14,178 nt of DNA from Stanieria sp964562685 (GCA_964562685.1 CAZLUP010000083.1:1-14178), one strand, 5' to 3'. Counted from the first letter of the stretch, positions 1-6,684 are shown. A program made the numbers and translations. The notes: generated by a model from the letters alone, not told the origin.

Positions 1-90
1 CTTCATGGCTTCAGATTCAGTTGGAAGTTTACCAAAATTATCTGTTCTATCTTTGACTGTTTTGATAAACAATCTAATTTTTTTAATGAC
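1..90 (-). CDS. Possible ORF fragment cut by the left window edge
   Basis: The minus strand stays open for 30 codons from just after a TAA at 91-93 to the window edge. It ends in a plausible-looking peptide (KDRTDNFGKLPTESEAMK). No ATG lies near its beginning; the only ordinary alternative start is a TTG at 70-72. No ribosome binding site is obvious. I do not recognise a family. It could be the start of a gene that continues to the left, a decayed gene remnant, or chance. A 55-codon plus-strand ORF (5-172) overlaps it and looks less coding-like. Confidence 0.2.
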
Positions 91-148
91 TTATCTTAAA
101 TTAAGCGTCAATTATTCAGATCATTTGTCTAGAGACAAGTTGTTCTTT

Positions 149-175
149 AGATTCTTCGTTGCCTCAGAATGACAC
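149..175. repeat. Possible dispersed repeat (CTTCGTTGCCTCAGAATGAC type)
   Basis: The stretch containing ATTCTTCGTTGCCTCAGAAT followed by GACA resembles a short motif (GTCATTCTGAG...GAAGAATCT when read on the other strand) that I recall as a common intergenic repeat in several bacterial phyla, cyanobacteria included. Only one copy is in this window, so the repeat nature is recalled, not shown. It lies downstream of the minus-strand hypothetical gene, in non-coding sequence. Confidence 0.3.
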
Positions 176-226
176 TAAAATACGCAATTTAATTTGAATT
201 GCCAAAAGAGGCTACATCGAAAATTA

Positions 227-628
227 TTACCTCTCAGGTAAATTTTCAAATACTTGTCTGACTGATTTTTGTGCTTTGGCTTCGAGAAATTGCCAATCAA
301 CTTCACCTGTATCATCAATTAAACGAGTGTCTATTTCTACTTCATGGCTACTTTGATCGTAGAAACTAAAAATATTATGGGGCAAGGAAAGATAATTCTG
401 GAAACAAACTTGATAGCACAGTTCCCAAATATCAATTTCAATAGATTTTCCTTGACTAGTTAAACAAAGATGATAACCAGGGATAGGGTCAACCACTTCT
501 TTGTATTCTCCCTTCCATGGTGAATTATCGAGTTGTTTACGAATATTATCCAGAATTCTAATTAAGGCTGGTTGCATCAGCATTTGTGCTTGTTCCCAAG
601 CCTTTACTGTTTTAAATTTTGGTTTCAT
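227..628 (-). CDS. Conserved cyanobacterial hypothetical protein, 133 aa
   Basis: A 133-residue soluble protein with no signal peptide, membrane segment or motif that I can tie to a known activity. It is mixed alpha/beta in character: an N-terminal helical stretch (AWEQAQMLMQPALIRILDNI), then a central part that alternates hydrophobic and polar residues and contains several aromatic and cysteine residues (IDIWELCYQVCFQNYL), then an acidic C-terminal third (VEIDTRLIDDTGEVDWQFLEA). The ATG at 626-628 is the first in frame. The gene starts 65 bp after the mnmE stop on the same strand, so it may be read through from mnmE. I believe similar proteins occur widely in cyanobacteria without an assigned function. 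That it is a real gene is fairly secure; its function is unknown. Confidence 0.75.
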   Translation of the reverse strand: MKPKFKTVKAWEQAQMLMQPALIRILDNIRKQLDNSPWKGEYKEVVDPIPGYHLCLTSQGKSIEIDIWELCYQVCFQNYLSLPHNIFSFYDQSSHEVEIDTRLIDDTGEVDWQFLEAKAQKSVRQVFENLPER

Positions 629-693
629 CAGTCTTAAATTATTATCTCTAAAAGTTAAGCATAGTACATTGCTACGCTATATTTTTGCGGGTT

Positions 694-2070
694 CTATTTC
701 CCGATGCAAAATCGACTAAAAATACGATCTAGAACTGATTCAGTTACGTCTTCTCCTGTAATCTCGCCTAGAGCTTGAATTGCTCCTCTTAAATCAATTG
801 TCCAAAAATCTAAAGGCAATTGTGCTTTGATGGTTTCTTGAACTTGTTCTAAGGATTGTTTGGCTTGAGTTAACGCTGCTGCTTGTCTTTGATTGATGGC
901 TAGATCTAAATTAGCTGCGGTAGTTTTGCCTGTTTGCACAGATGCTAAAATTGCAGTTTCTAATTGATCGATTCCTTCCTGATTAGCAGCAGAAGTAGTT
1001 ACTACCCAATTAATTTCTTGAGGATAAATAATTGTATCTGGGGAAGCCAAATCAACTTTATTAATAACTAAAATTAGGGGACGATGTTTTACTTGAAGAT
1101 AAATCTTTTGATCTTCTTCCGTCCACCCTGCTTGAGCATCAATAGTAAGTAAAACTAAATCGGCTGATTGGGCTGCTTTTTGCGATCGCTCTACGCCAAT
1201 CTTTTCCACTGTATCAAAAGTATCTCTGATTCCTGCGGTATCTAAGACTTGAATTGGTATTCCGCCAGCTACTAAACTTGATTCAATCACATCACGGGTA
1301 GTTCCAGGCAAATCAGTCACAATAGCGCGATCGCATTTACTCCAAGCATTGAGTAAACTTGATTTTCCCACATTAGGACGACCAACAATTGCTACTTTAA
1401 TTCCATTCCTGAGTAATTCTCCTTGATTAGCAGTAGCAAGGATATCTTGGACTTGTTGTAAAACATCTTTGAGTTGTTGCCGAATTACTTCTTCATTCAG
1501 AGGTGGTAAGTCGTCTTCAAAGTCAATTCTGGCTTCTACTTCTGCCAAAATATCTAAACAGGTAGCTCGTAACTGACGGATTGGATGGGCGAGTTTGCCT
1601 TGTAATCCTGCTAAAGCGACTACTGAAGCAGCTTGAGATTGCGCTCCCACTAATTCAGCAATACTTTCTGCTTGAGTAAGGTCAATTCGACCGTTTAAAA
1701 ATGCCCTAAGTGTAAATTCTCCTGGTTGAGCTAATCTTGCTCCCTGTTCTAAACAAAGTTTTAACACTTCTTGCACTGGGATAATCCCACCATGACAATG
1801 GAATTCAACTACATCTTCACGGGTAAAAGAACGAGGCGCAAGCATCAATAACAACAAAGCTTCATCGACTAATTCCTTAGTTTCAGGATGACGAATATAA
1901 CCATAGAGAAGACGATGACTTTCCCACAACTGTTTACCAGGTGCATCAAATAAATTTCGGGCAATATTTACCGCTTGTTCCCCCGAAAGACGCACAATAC
2001 CAATGCTACCCTGTTGAGGCACAACGGCTGTAGCGATCGCAACAATAGTTTCTCCTGTTGTAATTGTCAT
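694..2070 (-). CDS. mnmE: tRNA uridine-5-carboxymethylaminomethyl(34) synthesis GTPase MnmE
   Basis: MnmE (TrmE) works with MnmG to make the cmnm5 group on the wobble uridine of certain tRNAs, using a methylene-tetrahydrofolate-derived carbon and GTP hydrolysis in the cytosol. The 458-residue length is normal. Order of domains: an N-terminal folate-binding domain (about 1-120), a helical domain, a GTPase domain inserted in it, and the helical C-terminus. The P-loop GRPNVGKS is at 230-237, DTAG (G3) at 277-280 and NKVD (G4) at 337-340. The family-defining C-terminal CxGK motif is present as CIGK at 455-458. The start ATG (2068-2070) fits the family N-terminus (GETIVAIATAVVPQQGSIGIVRLSG). Upstream on the same strand lie a heptad repeat array and then radA; downstream is the 133-aa hypothetical. 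It carries HIP1 sites at 1182, 1327 and 2033. Confidence 0.97.
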   Translation of the reverse strand: MTITTGETIVAIATAVVPQQGSIGIVRLSGEQAVNIARNLFDAPGKQLWESHRLLYGYIRHPETKELVDEALLLLMLAPRSFTREDVVEFHCHGGIIPVQEVLKLCLEQGARLAQPGEFTLRAFLNGRIDLTQAESIAELVGAQSQAASVVALAGLQGKLAHPIRQLRATCLDILAEVEARIDFEDDLPPLNEEVIRQQLKDVLQQVQDILATANQGELLRNGIKVAIVGRPNVGKSSLLNAWSKCDRAIVTDLPGTTRDVIESSLVAGGIPIQVLDTAGIRDTFDTVEKIGVERSQKAAQSADLVLLTIDAQAGWTEEDQKIYLQVKHRPLILVINKVDLASPDTIIYPQEINWVVTTSAANQEGIDQLETAILASVQTGKTTAANLDLAINQRQAAALTQAKQSLEQVQETIKAQLPLDFWTIDLRGAIQALGEITGEDVTESVLDRIFSRFCIGK

Positions 2071-2083
2071 AAGTTATCAAGGC

Positions 2084-2118
2084 AGAAGTAAAAAGTAAAA
2101 AGTAAAAAGTAAAAAGGC
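2084..2118. repeat. Purine-rich heptanucleotide array (AAAAGTA / AAAAGGC)
   Basis: Five successive 7-bp units on the plus strand: AGAAGTA, AAAAGTA three times, AAAAGGC, followed by an imperfect AGAAGAC. It lies 13 bp upstream of the mnmE start codon, between mnmE and the ACTGGTA array. The same unit types occur in the same order relative to an ACTGGTA array at 5583-5731. It belongs to the short tandemly repeated repetitive (STRR) heptad class known from cyanobacteria. Confidence 0.85.
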
Positions 2119-2142
2119 AGAAGACTTAATTTGGTTCTTTTC

Positions 2143-2404
2143 ACTGGTAACTGATAACTGGTAACTGGTAACTGGTAACTGGTAACTGNNNNNNNNNNNN
2201 NNNNNNNNNNNNNNNNNNNNNNNNNNNNNNNNNNNNNNNNNNNNNNNNNNNNNNNNNNNNNNNNNNNNNNNNNNNNNNNNNNNNNNNNACTGGTAACTGG
2301 TAACTGGTAACTGGTAACTGATAACTGATAACTGATCACTGGTAACTGGTAACTGATAACTGATAACTGATAACTGGTCACTGGTCACTGATAACTGATA
2401 ACTG
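2143..2404. repeat. ACTGGTA/ACTGATA heptanucleotide tandem array (STRR type), interrupted by an assembly gap
   Basis: Six complete 7-bp units run from 2143 to 2184, plus a partial unit up to the N-run. Sixteen complete units follow from 2289 to 2400, and a terminal ACTG at 2401-2404. Units are mostly ACTGGTA and ACTGATA, with a few ending in TC (ACTGATC, ACTGGTC), so variation is concentrated at positions 5 and 7 of the unit. The array ends one base before the radA stop codon. Because 7 bp times 3 gives 21 bp, two minus-strand frames are open and would encode a heptapeptide repeat of the SYQLPVT kind. I treat these as non-coding artefacts of the repeat. The true copy number is unknown because of the gap. 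Confidence 0.95.
2189..2288. other. Assembly gap of 100 N inside the heptad array
   Basis: Exactly 100 undetermined bases, the usual placeholder length for a scaffold gap of unknown size. The repeat continues on both sides, so the gap most likely holds more heptad units that short reads could not span. The spacing across the gap is not a multiple of seven, as expected for an arbitrary placeholder. Confidence 0.95.
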
Positions 2405-2405
2405 C

Positions 2406-3923
2406 TCATTCTTCTTCGCTAACCTGTTTCATCCCCCTTTCCGAGGGAATTGCTGCAATAATCGCATCAATTACTTTACCAATCGGAACAATTTCTAAAC
2501 CCACATCATCGGGAAAACTCTGTCCTTTCGGCACAATTGCCCGTTTAAACCCTAATTTAGCAGCTTCTTTAAGTCTTAGTTCCATTTGCGATACTAAACG
2601 AACTTGACCACCTAAACCTACTTCCCCAATTAAAACAGTACGAGGGTCAACAATGCGATCGCGAAAACTGGCTACTAGAGCGATCGCAATACCTAAATCG
2701 GCTGCTGGTTCGCCTACATTTAAGCCTCCTGCCGAAGCGACATAGGCATCGAGTTTAGAAAGAGGAATACCTACTCTTTTTTCTAAGACCGCTAAAATTT
2801 GCTGCAAACGATTGTAATCTACGCCTGTAGTCGAACGACGGGGAGAAGTGTAGCTAGTCGGACTAACTAACGCCTGTAACTCTACTACAATGGGACGAGT
2901 TCCTTCACAAGCGACAATGGTAGAAGTACCAGGAGCTAATTCATCGCGGTTGCCTAAAAACAGTTCCGAAGGATTATCTACCTCAACTAAACCCTTATCT
3001 GCCATTTCAAAGATACCAATTTCATGCGTTGCGCCAAAACGATTTTTCACTGAACGCAATAGGCGATGAGAAGCATAACGATCTCCTTCAAAATACAACA
3101 CAGTATCAACTAAATGTTCTAATACTCGTGGCCCTGCGATCGCTCCTTCTTTGGTAACATGACCAACAATTAATAAGGTAATATTCTCTCTTTTCCCTAC
3201 CTGCATCAAAGCGGACGTACATTCTCTCACTTGGGCGACTGAACCAGGTGCAGAAGTAAGGGAGGCAAAATGAAGAGTTTGAATACTATCAATTACAGCG
3301 ACTTGAGGTTTTAATGATTCTAATTCCCGTAAAATTTCCTCTAAATCTGTTTCTGGCATCACATAAAGATTATTTTCATTGACATCTTCCCTAGGTTTTG
3401 CCTTGTTTACTGTTTTATTATGACCATTCTGATGCACTAAAGGTTCATCTTCTTCGATTACTCCTACCCCCAAACGAGAAGCTCGTAATTTAACCTGTTG
3501 TCCTGACTCTTCGGCAGAAACATACAGAATACGGGGTAAGCTTACCGATAACTGATTAGCTACTTGTAATAATAAAGTCGATTTACCAATACCAGGATCG
3601 CCTCCAATCAACACCAATGAACCAGGAACAATTCCCCCACCCAAAACTCGGTCTAACTCGCCATATCCTGAAGGAAAGCGAGCTTGATTATTGTTATTGA
3701 TCTGAGAAAATTTCAGTGATACTCTTGGTTGGGCTGGAGTATCCGCTCTACCCTGAGAACGAGTTCCAGATTGCCAACCTCCACGATTTCCCGTCGTAGG
3801 GCTAATTTCAATCGGTTCTTCAGAAATAGTTCCGTAAGAATCGCACTCTTTACAATAACCATACCATTGAGTATATTCTGCACCACACTCACTACAAACG
3901 TAAATTTGTCGGGATTTAGCCAT
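2406..3923 (-). CDS. radA: DNA repair protein RadA (RecA-like ATPase with Lon-type domain)
   Basis: RadA (Sms) is a RecA-related DNA helicase that processes branched recombination intermediates. The N-terminal four-cysteine zinc finger has C10, C13, C24 and C27. The Walker A motif GGDPGIGKST is at about 107-116 and Walker B (VAVIDS) near 208. The RadA-specific KNRFG motif is at about 293-297, and a C-terminal Lon-protease-like domain runs from roughly 370 on. The frame is open upstream to 3962, but the family N-terminus MAKSRQIYVCSECG places the start at the ATG 3921-3923 (505 aa); the 13 extra residues are hydrophobic and unlike the family. A linker of about 33 residues (roughly 155-187), rich in charged residues and asparagine, follows the first RecA strands and is absent from E. 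coli RadA. The stop codon abuts the heptad array. Divergent from rpaB. Confidence 0.96.
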   Translation of the reverse strand: MAKSRQIYVCSECGAEYTQWYGYCKECDSYGTISEEPIEISPTTGNRGGWQSGTRSQGRADTPAQPRVSLKFSQINNNNQARFPSGYGELDRVLGGGIVPGSLVLIGGDPGIGKSTLLLQVANQLSVSLPRILYVSAEESGQQVKLRASRLGVGVIEEDEPLVHQNGHNKTVNKAKPREDVNENNLYVMPETDLEEILRELESLKPQVAVIDSIQTLHFASLTSAPGSVAQVRECTSALMQVGKRENITLLIVGHVTKEGAIAGPRVLEHLVDTVLYFEGDRYASHRLLRSVKNRFGATHEIGIFEMADKGLVEVDNPSELFLGNRDELAPGTSTIVACEGTRPIVVELQALVSPTSYTSPRRSTTGVDYNRLQQILAVLEKRVGIPLSKLDAYVASAGGLNVGEPAADLGIAIALVASFRDRIVDPRTVLIGEVGLGGQVRLVSQMELRLKEAAKLGFKRAIVPKGQSFPDDVGLEIVPIGKVIDAIIAAIPSERGMKQVSEEE

Positions 3924-4031
3924 GAGGATTTTTAAAAAAAATATTAAGAAAACTACAAACAATAGTCAATTAATGTTTAAAACTGTCACAGAATCCTCAA
4001 CGGACTCAAAAATAAAGTAAATCTGAAAAAA

Positions 4032-4044
4032 GCCAAAAATTGGC
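4032..4044. promoter_or_regulatory. Palindrome in the radA/rpaB divergent intergenic region
   Basis: GCCAAAAATTGGC is a perfect inverted repeat (GCCAA, AAA spacer, TTGGC). It lies in the 245-bp region between the divergent radA and rpaB starts and is followed by TTGGCATAATAAAATG, which has promoter-like character in the rpaB direction. It could be an operator for either gene. The rest of the region is A/T-rich with no gene. Confidence 0.3.
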
Positions 4045-4168
4045 ATAATAAAATGCACACTCAGACTAATTAAATAACGTGAAAGCGATATTCTAGAAAC
4101 ACAGGTACTCAAAATTTAACTTAAAGATCAGATCGGTAATCTAATTTAAAGAAGGAGTGTGGAGTAAC

Positions 4169-4897
4169 TTGGAAACACATAAAGAAAAAATTCTAGTTGT
4201 TGATGATGAAGCTAGCATCCGTCGTATCTTGGAAACTCGTTTGTCCATGATTGGTTACGACGTGGTAACTGCTGCTGATGGAGAAGAAGCTCTAGAAACT
4301 TTTCGCGTTGCTGAACCAGATCTCGTCGTTTTGGATGTTATGATGCCCAAATTAGACGGTTATGGTGTATGTCAAGAATTGCGGAAAGAATCTGATATTC
4401 CTATTATCATGTTAACCGCTTTAGGAGATGTCGCCGATCGCATTACTGGTTTAGAACTGGGTGCGGATGATTATGTTGTCAAACCTTTTTCTCCCAAAGA
4501 GTTAGAAGCCAGAATTCGTTCTGTTTTGCGTCGAGTTGAAAAAAATGGTGCGCCAGGTATTCCTAGTTCGGGTGTAATTCATATCGGTTCGATCAAAATT
4601 GATACCAACAAACGGCAGGTATATAAAGGAGATGAAAGAATTCGTTTGACGGGAATGGAGTTTAGTTTGCTAGAATTACTAGTCAGTCGTTCTGGTGAAC
4701 CGTTTTCGCGTTCGGAAATTTTACAGGAAGTTTGGGGTTATACTCCCGAACGTCATGTAGATACTCGTGTAGTTGATGTGCATATTTCCCGTCTTAGAGC
4801 TAAATTAGAAGACGATCCGAGCAATCCCGAACTAATTCTCACTGCTAGGGGAACAGGCTATCTGTTTCAAAGAATTCTCGAACCAGGAGAAGACTGA
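4169..4897 (+). CDS. rpaB: OmpR-family response regulator RpaB (Ycf27)
   Basis: RpaB is an essential cyanobacterial transcription factor. It binds HLR1 elements and controls photosystem, phycobilisome and high-light genes, usually under the sensor NblS. The protein has a receiver domain (acidic pair D12-D13, phospho-acceptor D56, T83, K105) joined to a winged-helix DNA-binding domain (about 130-240; RLTGMEFSLLELL and VVDVHISRLRAKLE are the family signatures). The frame is open back to a GTG at 4157, but that GTG overlaps the AAGGAG at 4152-4157 and cannot use it. TTG 4169-4171 gives the family N-terminus (M-E-x-H-K-E-K-I-L-V-V-D-D-E), places the acceptor at D56, and has GGAG at 4161-4164 as well as AAGGAG upstream, so I chose it (242 aa). 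The CCB-type gene follows 34 bp downstream on the same strand. Confidence 0.95.
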   Translation: METHKEKILVVDDEASIRRILETRLSMIGYDVVTAADGEEALETFRVAEPDLVVLDVMMPKLDGYGVCQELRKESDIPIIMLTALGDVADRITGLELGADDYVVKPFSPKELEARIRSVLRRVEKNGAPGIPSSGVIHIGSIKIDTNKRQVYKGDERIRLTGMEFSLLELLVSRSGEPFSRSEILQEVWGYTPERHVDTRVVDVHISRLRAKLEDDPSNPELILTARGTGYLFQRILEPGED

Positions 4898-4931
4898 ATC
4901 AACCTTTCATAATACCAGTCATAGGTAAAGG

Positions 4932-5582
4932 ATGAGTAAATCCGATCCAAATCGAGTATTACGGTTGTTACCGATCTTTGCTGGCGCGTTGGCGGGGATA
5001 CTGTTGCTAGTCAACCGCTTACTAACTGTACAGTTAACTGACTCTCAGGCAAGATCTGATGCTTTGGGAATCATTGAAGGTGCTGTACTAATTTTGGTTG
5101 GTTTAATTTGGCAGCAGATTCAACCGCGATCGCCAGATGCCGTTACTTTAATTGGACCAGAAGGTTTTGAATTAGCCCAGCATTTGCCATCAGAAGTTAA
5201 AACTGAATTGGCATGGGCTTCTCATTTATTATTGACTAATACAGTTACGCGATCGCTGGTAGTTTATTATCAAGGACAAACTTTGTTAAGGAGAGGTATT
5301 CTGGGGCAGAATTCTCAAGTTAAACCAGGCGCAATTGTACAAAGAGTGTTAGATACCCAAAAATCGATTTATTTGGTCAATTTGAATCTTTATCCTGGCA
5401 AAATTGAATTTGATTATTTACCAGAAAATACCCAAGGGGTTATTTGTCAACCAATTGGCGATCGCGGGGTGTTAATTTTGGGGGCGAATGTTCCTCGTAG
5501 TTATACTAAACAAGATGAAAAATGGATTGAAGGCATTGCGGATAAATTGGCAGAAACCTTAAGATCATTTTCTGTTGAATAG
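4932..5582 (+). CDS. Cofactor assembly of complex C subunit B (CCB2/CCB4-type) protein
   Basis: A 216-residue membrane protein resembling the cyanobacterial 'cofactor assembly of complex C subunit B' family, relatives of plastid CCB2/CCB4. These act in covalent attachment of heme c(n)/c(i) to cytochrome b6 in the cytochrome b6f complex. Two N-terminal hydrophobic segments, at about 9-31 (LLPIFAGALAGILLLVNRLL) and 45-62 (IIEGAVLILVGLIW), form a hairpin anchor. The remaining 150 residues look like a soluble GAF-like alpha/beta domain. The ATG at 4932 has AAAGG just upstream. It sits 34 bp after rpaB and may be co-transcribed with it, linking a photosynthesis regulator with b6f maturation. The TAG stop is followed directly by the second heptad array. 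The assignment rests on recall of the family pattern. Confidence 0.8.
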   Translation: MSKSDPNRVLRLLPIFAGALAGILLLVNRLLTVQLTDSQARSDALGIIEGAVLILVGLIWQQIQPRSPDAVTLIGPEGFELAQHLPSEVKTELAWASHLLLTNTVTRSLVVYYQGQTLLRRGILGQNSQVKPGAIVQRVLDTQKSIYLVNLNLYPGKIEFDYLPENTQGVICQPIGDRGVLILGANVPRSYTKQDEKWIEGIADKLAETLRSFSVE

Positions 5583-5645
5583 AGGAGGCAGGAGGCAGAA
5601 AGCAGAAGGCAAAAGTAAAAAGTAAAAAGTAAAAAGTAAAAAGTA
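5583..5645. repeat. In-phase heptad array: AGGAGGC/AGAAGGC units followed by AAAAGTA units
   Basis: Nine consecutive 7-bp units begin on the base after the upstream TAG stop: AGGAGGC twice, AGAAAGC, AGAAGGC, then AAAAGTA five times. The 7-bp register is unbroken across the change from G-rich to A-rich units. This is the counterpart of the array at 2084-2118. Confidence 0.9.
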
Positions 5646-5666
5646 AAAAAGAAAGAATATTTATTT

Positions 5667-5680
5667 CTGTTCCCTGTTCC
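5667..5680. repeat. Two tandem CTGTTCC heptads
   Basis: CTGTTCC occurs twice in tandem between the purine array and the ACTGGTA array. I recall CTGTTCC/CTATTCC heptads as a common companion of these arrays in cyanobacterial genomes. It is short, so by itself it would be weak evidence; the context makes it convincing. Confidence 0.6.
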
Positions 5681-5692
5681 TTAATAATTAAT

Positions 5693-5731
5693 ACTGGTAA
5701 CTGATAACTGGTAACTGATAACTGGTAACTG
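5693..5731. repeat. ACTGGTA/ACTGATA heptad array, five units
   Basis: Five complete units alternate strictly between ACTGGTA and ACTGATA, followed by a terminal ACTG. The array stops two bases before the stop codon of the downstream minus-strand gene. It is the same unit family as 2143-2404, and both arrays end in the sequence AACTGCT next to a minus-strand stop codon. Confidence 0.92.
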
Positions 5732-5733
5732 CT

Positions 5734-6072
5734 TTAATTACCACAACAACGATCTATCCCTAAACTATCTAAAATCAGATCGCTCACTGCATTAGCGATC
5801 GCAAACTCGCCATAAAAACTTTGACTAAAATCAAATGCTTGCATTTCAGTAACAATGGCAATAACTAGCGAACCGAGATCGTTTTCTCCTTCTAAACGTT
5901 GCCGAACAAAGATTTGAGATGCTCTTTGGGCTATTTTTTCATTAACTGCTTCGGGGATAAATTCTCGATCTAGCCAAGTATGTAAAGAGCTTTTTAACCA
6001 TTCTCCTTCTTTATCGGGATCTTCAATCGGCGGTAAAACTATTGGTGGAATTGGTTGAGGTTCTTCTCTCAT
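5734..6072 (-). CDS. Conserved cyanobacterial hypothetical protein, 112 aa
   Basis: A 112-residue protein with a proline-rich N-terminus (EEPQPIPPIVLPPIEDPDKE). A mostly helical body follows, with an Arg/Gln/Glu-rich stretch (KIAQRASQIFVRQRLEGEN) and a hydrophobic C-terminal helix (FAIANAVSDLILDSLGI), and it ends in CCGN. No signal peptide or catalytic motif is visible. The first in-frame ATG (6070-6072) is used. It is divergent from aat with only 36 bp between the two starts, so the promoters must overlap. At its 3' end it converges on the CCB-type gene across a repeat-filled gap. I think homologs are confined to cyanobacteria; no function is known to me. Confidence 0.72.
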   Translation of the reverse strand: MREEPQPIPPIVLPPIEDPDKEGEWLKSSLHTWLDREFIPEAVNEKIAQRASQIFVRQRLEGENDLGSLVIAIVTEMQAFDFSQSFYGEFAIANAVSDLILDSLGIDRCCGN

Positions 6073-6108
6073 TGGTGATTGATTTAATAACTGAGAAATT
6101 TTAAAAAT

Positions 6109-6684
6109 ATGATATTAGATATTTCCTCAATTATAGAAGGATATAGCCAAGGCTATTTTCTGATGGCGGATGACGAGGAGGGGCTAAATTGGTATTCGAG
6201 TCGTCAACGTACTTTAATTCCTCTTGATGATCGTTTTCGGTATCCCAAATCTTTGCAACGAGTACTCAATCAGGACAAGTTTTCTGTTGCAATTAATCGA
6301 GATTTTGAAGCTGTTTGTCAAGGATGTGCCAATCGAGAAAGAACTTGGATTTCTTCTGAGTTAAAAGAAATCTATTTAGCTTTGTATCAAGCTGGTTGGG
6401 CGCATAGCTTTGAAACTTGGCAAGGCAACGAATTGGCTGGAGGAATTTTAGGTATAGCTATTCGAGGAATGTTTATTGGTGAGTCTATGTTTTATCGCAT
6501 TGATGACGGGTCAAAAGTAGCAATGGTAAAATTAGTTGAACATCTTCGGCGAAGAGGTTATCTGTTTTTTGATGCTCAATTACAAAATTCTCATTTAGAA
6601 CGGTTTGGTTCTTATGTAATTAGTCAGAAACAATATCAAAGTTTATTAAGGAAAGCTTTAACTTTATCTTGTCGGTTTAATTAA
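6109..6684 (+). CDS. aat: Leucyl/phenylalanyl-tRNA--protein transferase
   Basis: Aat transfers Leu or Phe from aminoacyl-tRNA to the N-terminus of proteins beginning with Lys or Arg, marking them for ClpS/ClpAP-type degradation (N-end rule). The 191-residue length matches the compact cyanobacterial form, which lacks the longer N-terminal domain of E. coli Aat (about 234 aa). Signature segments are present: YSQGYFLMAD near the start, WYSSRQRTLIPLDDRFR, ACANRERTW-like CQGCANRERTWIS, the core GGILGIAIRGMFIGESMFYR, and the C-terminal LFFDAQLQNSHLERFGS. The ATG at 6109 has no strong Shine-Dalgarno sequence. It is divergent from the 112-aa hypothetical, and its last 8 bp overlap the end of the converging DUF92-type gene. 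Confidence 0.95.
   Translation: MILDISSIIEGYSQGYFLMADDEEGLNWYSSRQRTLIPLDDRFRYPKSLQRVLNQDKFSVAINRDFEAVCQGCANRERTWISSELKEIYLALYQAGWAHSFETWQGNELAGGILGIAIRGMFIGESMFYRIDDGSKVAMVKLVEHLRRRGYLFFDAQLQNSHLERFGSYVISQKQYQSLLRKALTLSCRFN

Noticed and set aside
125..138. TTGTCT-AG-AGACAA inverted repeat
   Set aside because: Short arms with a 2-bp centre in an A/T-rich edge region, no T-run and no gene start nearby. Likely chance.
658..678. Hairpin AGCATAG-7 nt-CTACGCT just downstream of the mnmE stop
   Set aside because: The minus-strand RNA would form a 7-bp stem with one G-U pair, but no U-run follows, so I do not call it a terminator.
501..719. Plus-strand open frame of 72 codons
   Set aside because: It is antisense to the 133-aa hypothetical and the mnmE tail, has no family resemblance and no ribosome binding site.
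2289..2404. ACTGGTA array as a CRISPR
   Set aside because: The unit is 7 bp, directly tandem and without spacers, so it is a simple tandem repeat and not a CRISPR array.
2067..2409. Two overlapping minus-strand open frames of 104 and 110 codons with heptapeptide repeats
   Set aside because: They are products of the 7-bp repeat, which is open in more than one frame, and they run through the N gap. They have no non-repeat domain and no credible start signal.
3729..3935. Plus-strand open frame of 68 codons
   Set aside because: A shadow antisense to the well-supported radA N-terminus.
4157..4168. GTG start and four extra residues for rpaB
   Set aside because: The GTG overlaps the Shine-Dalgarno sequence, and the extra residues (MWSN) are not part of the family N-terminus.
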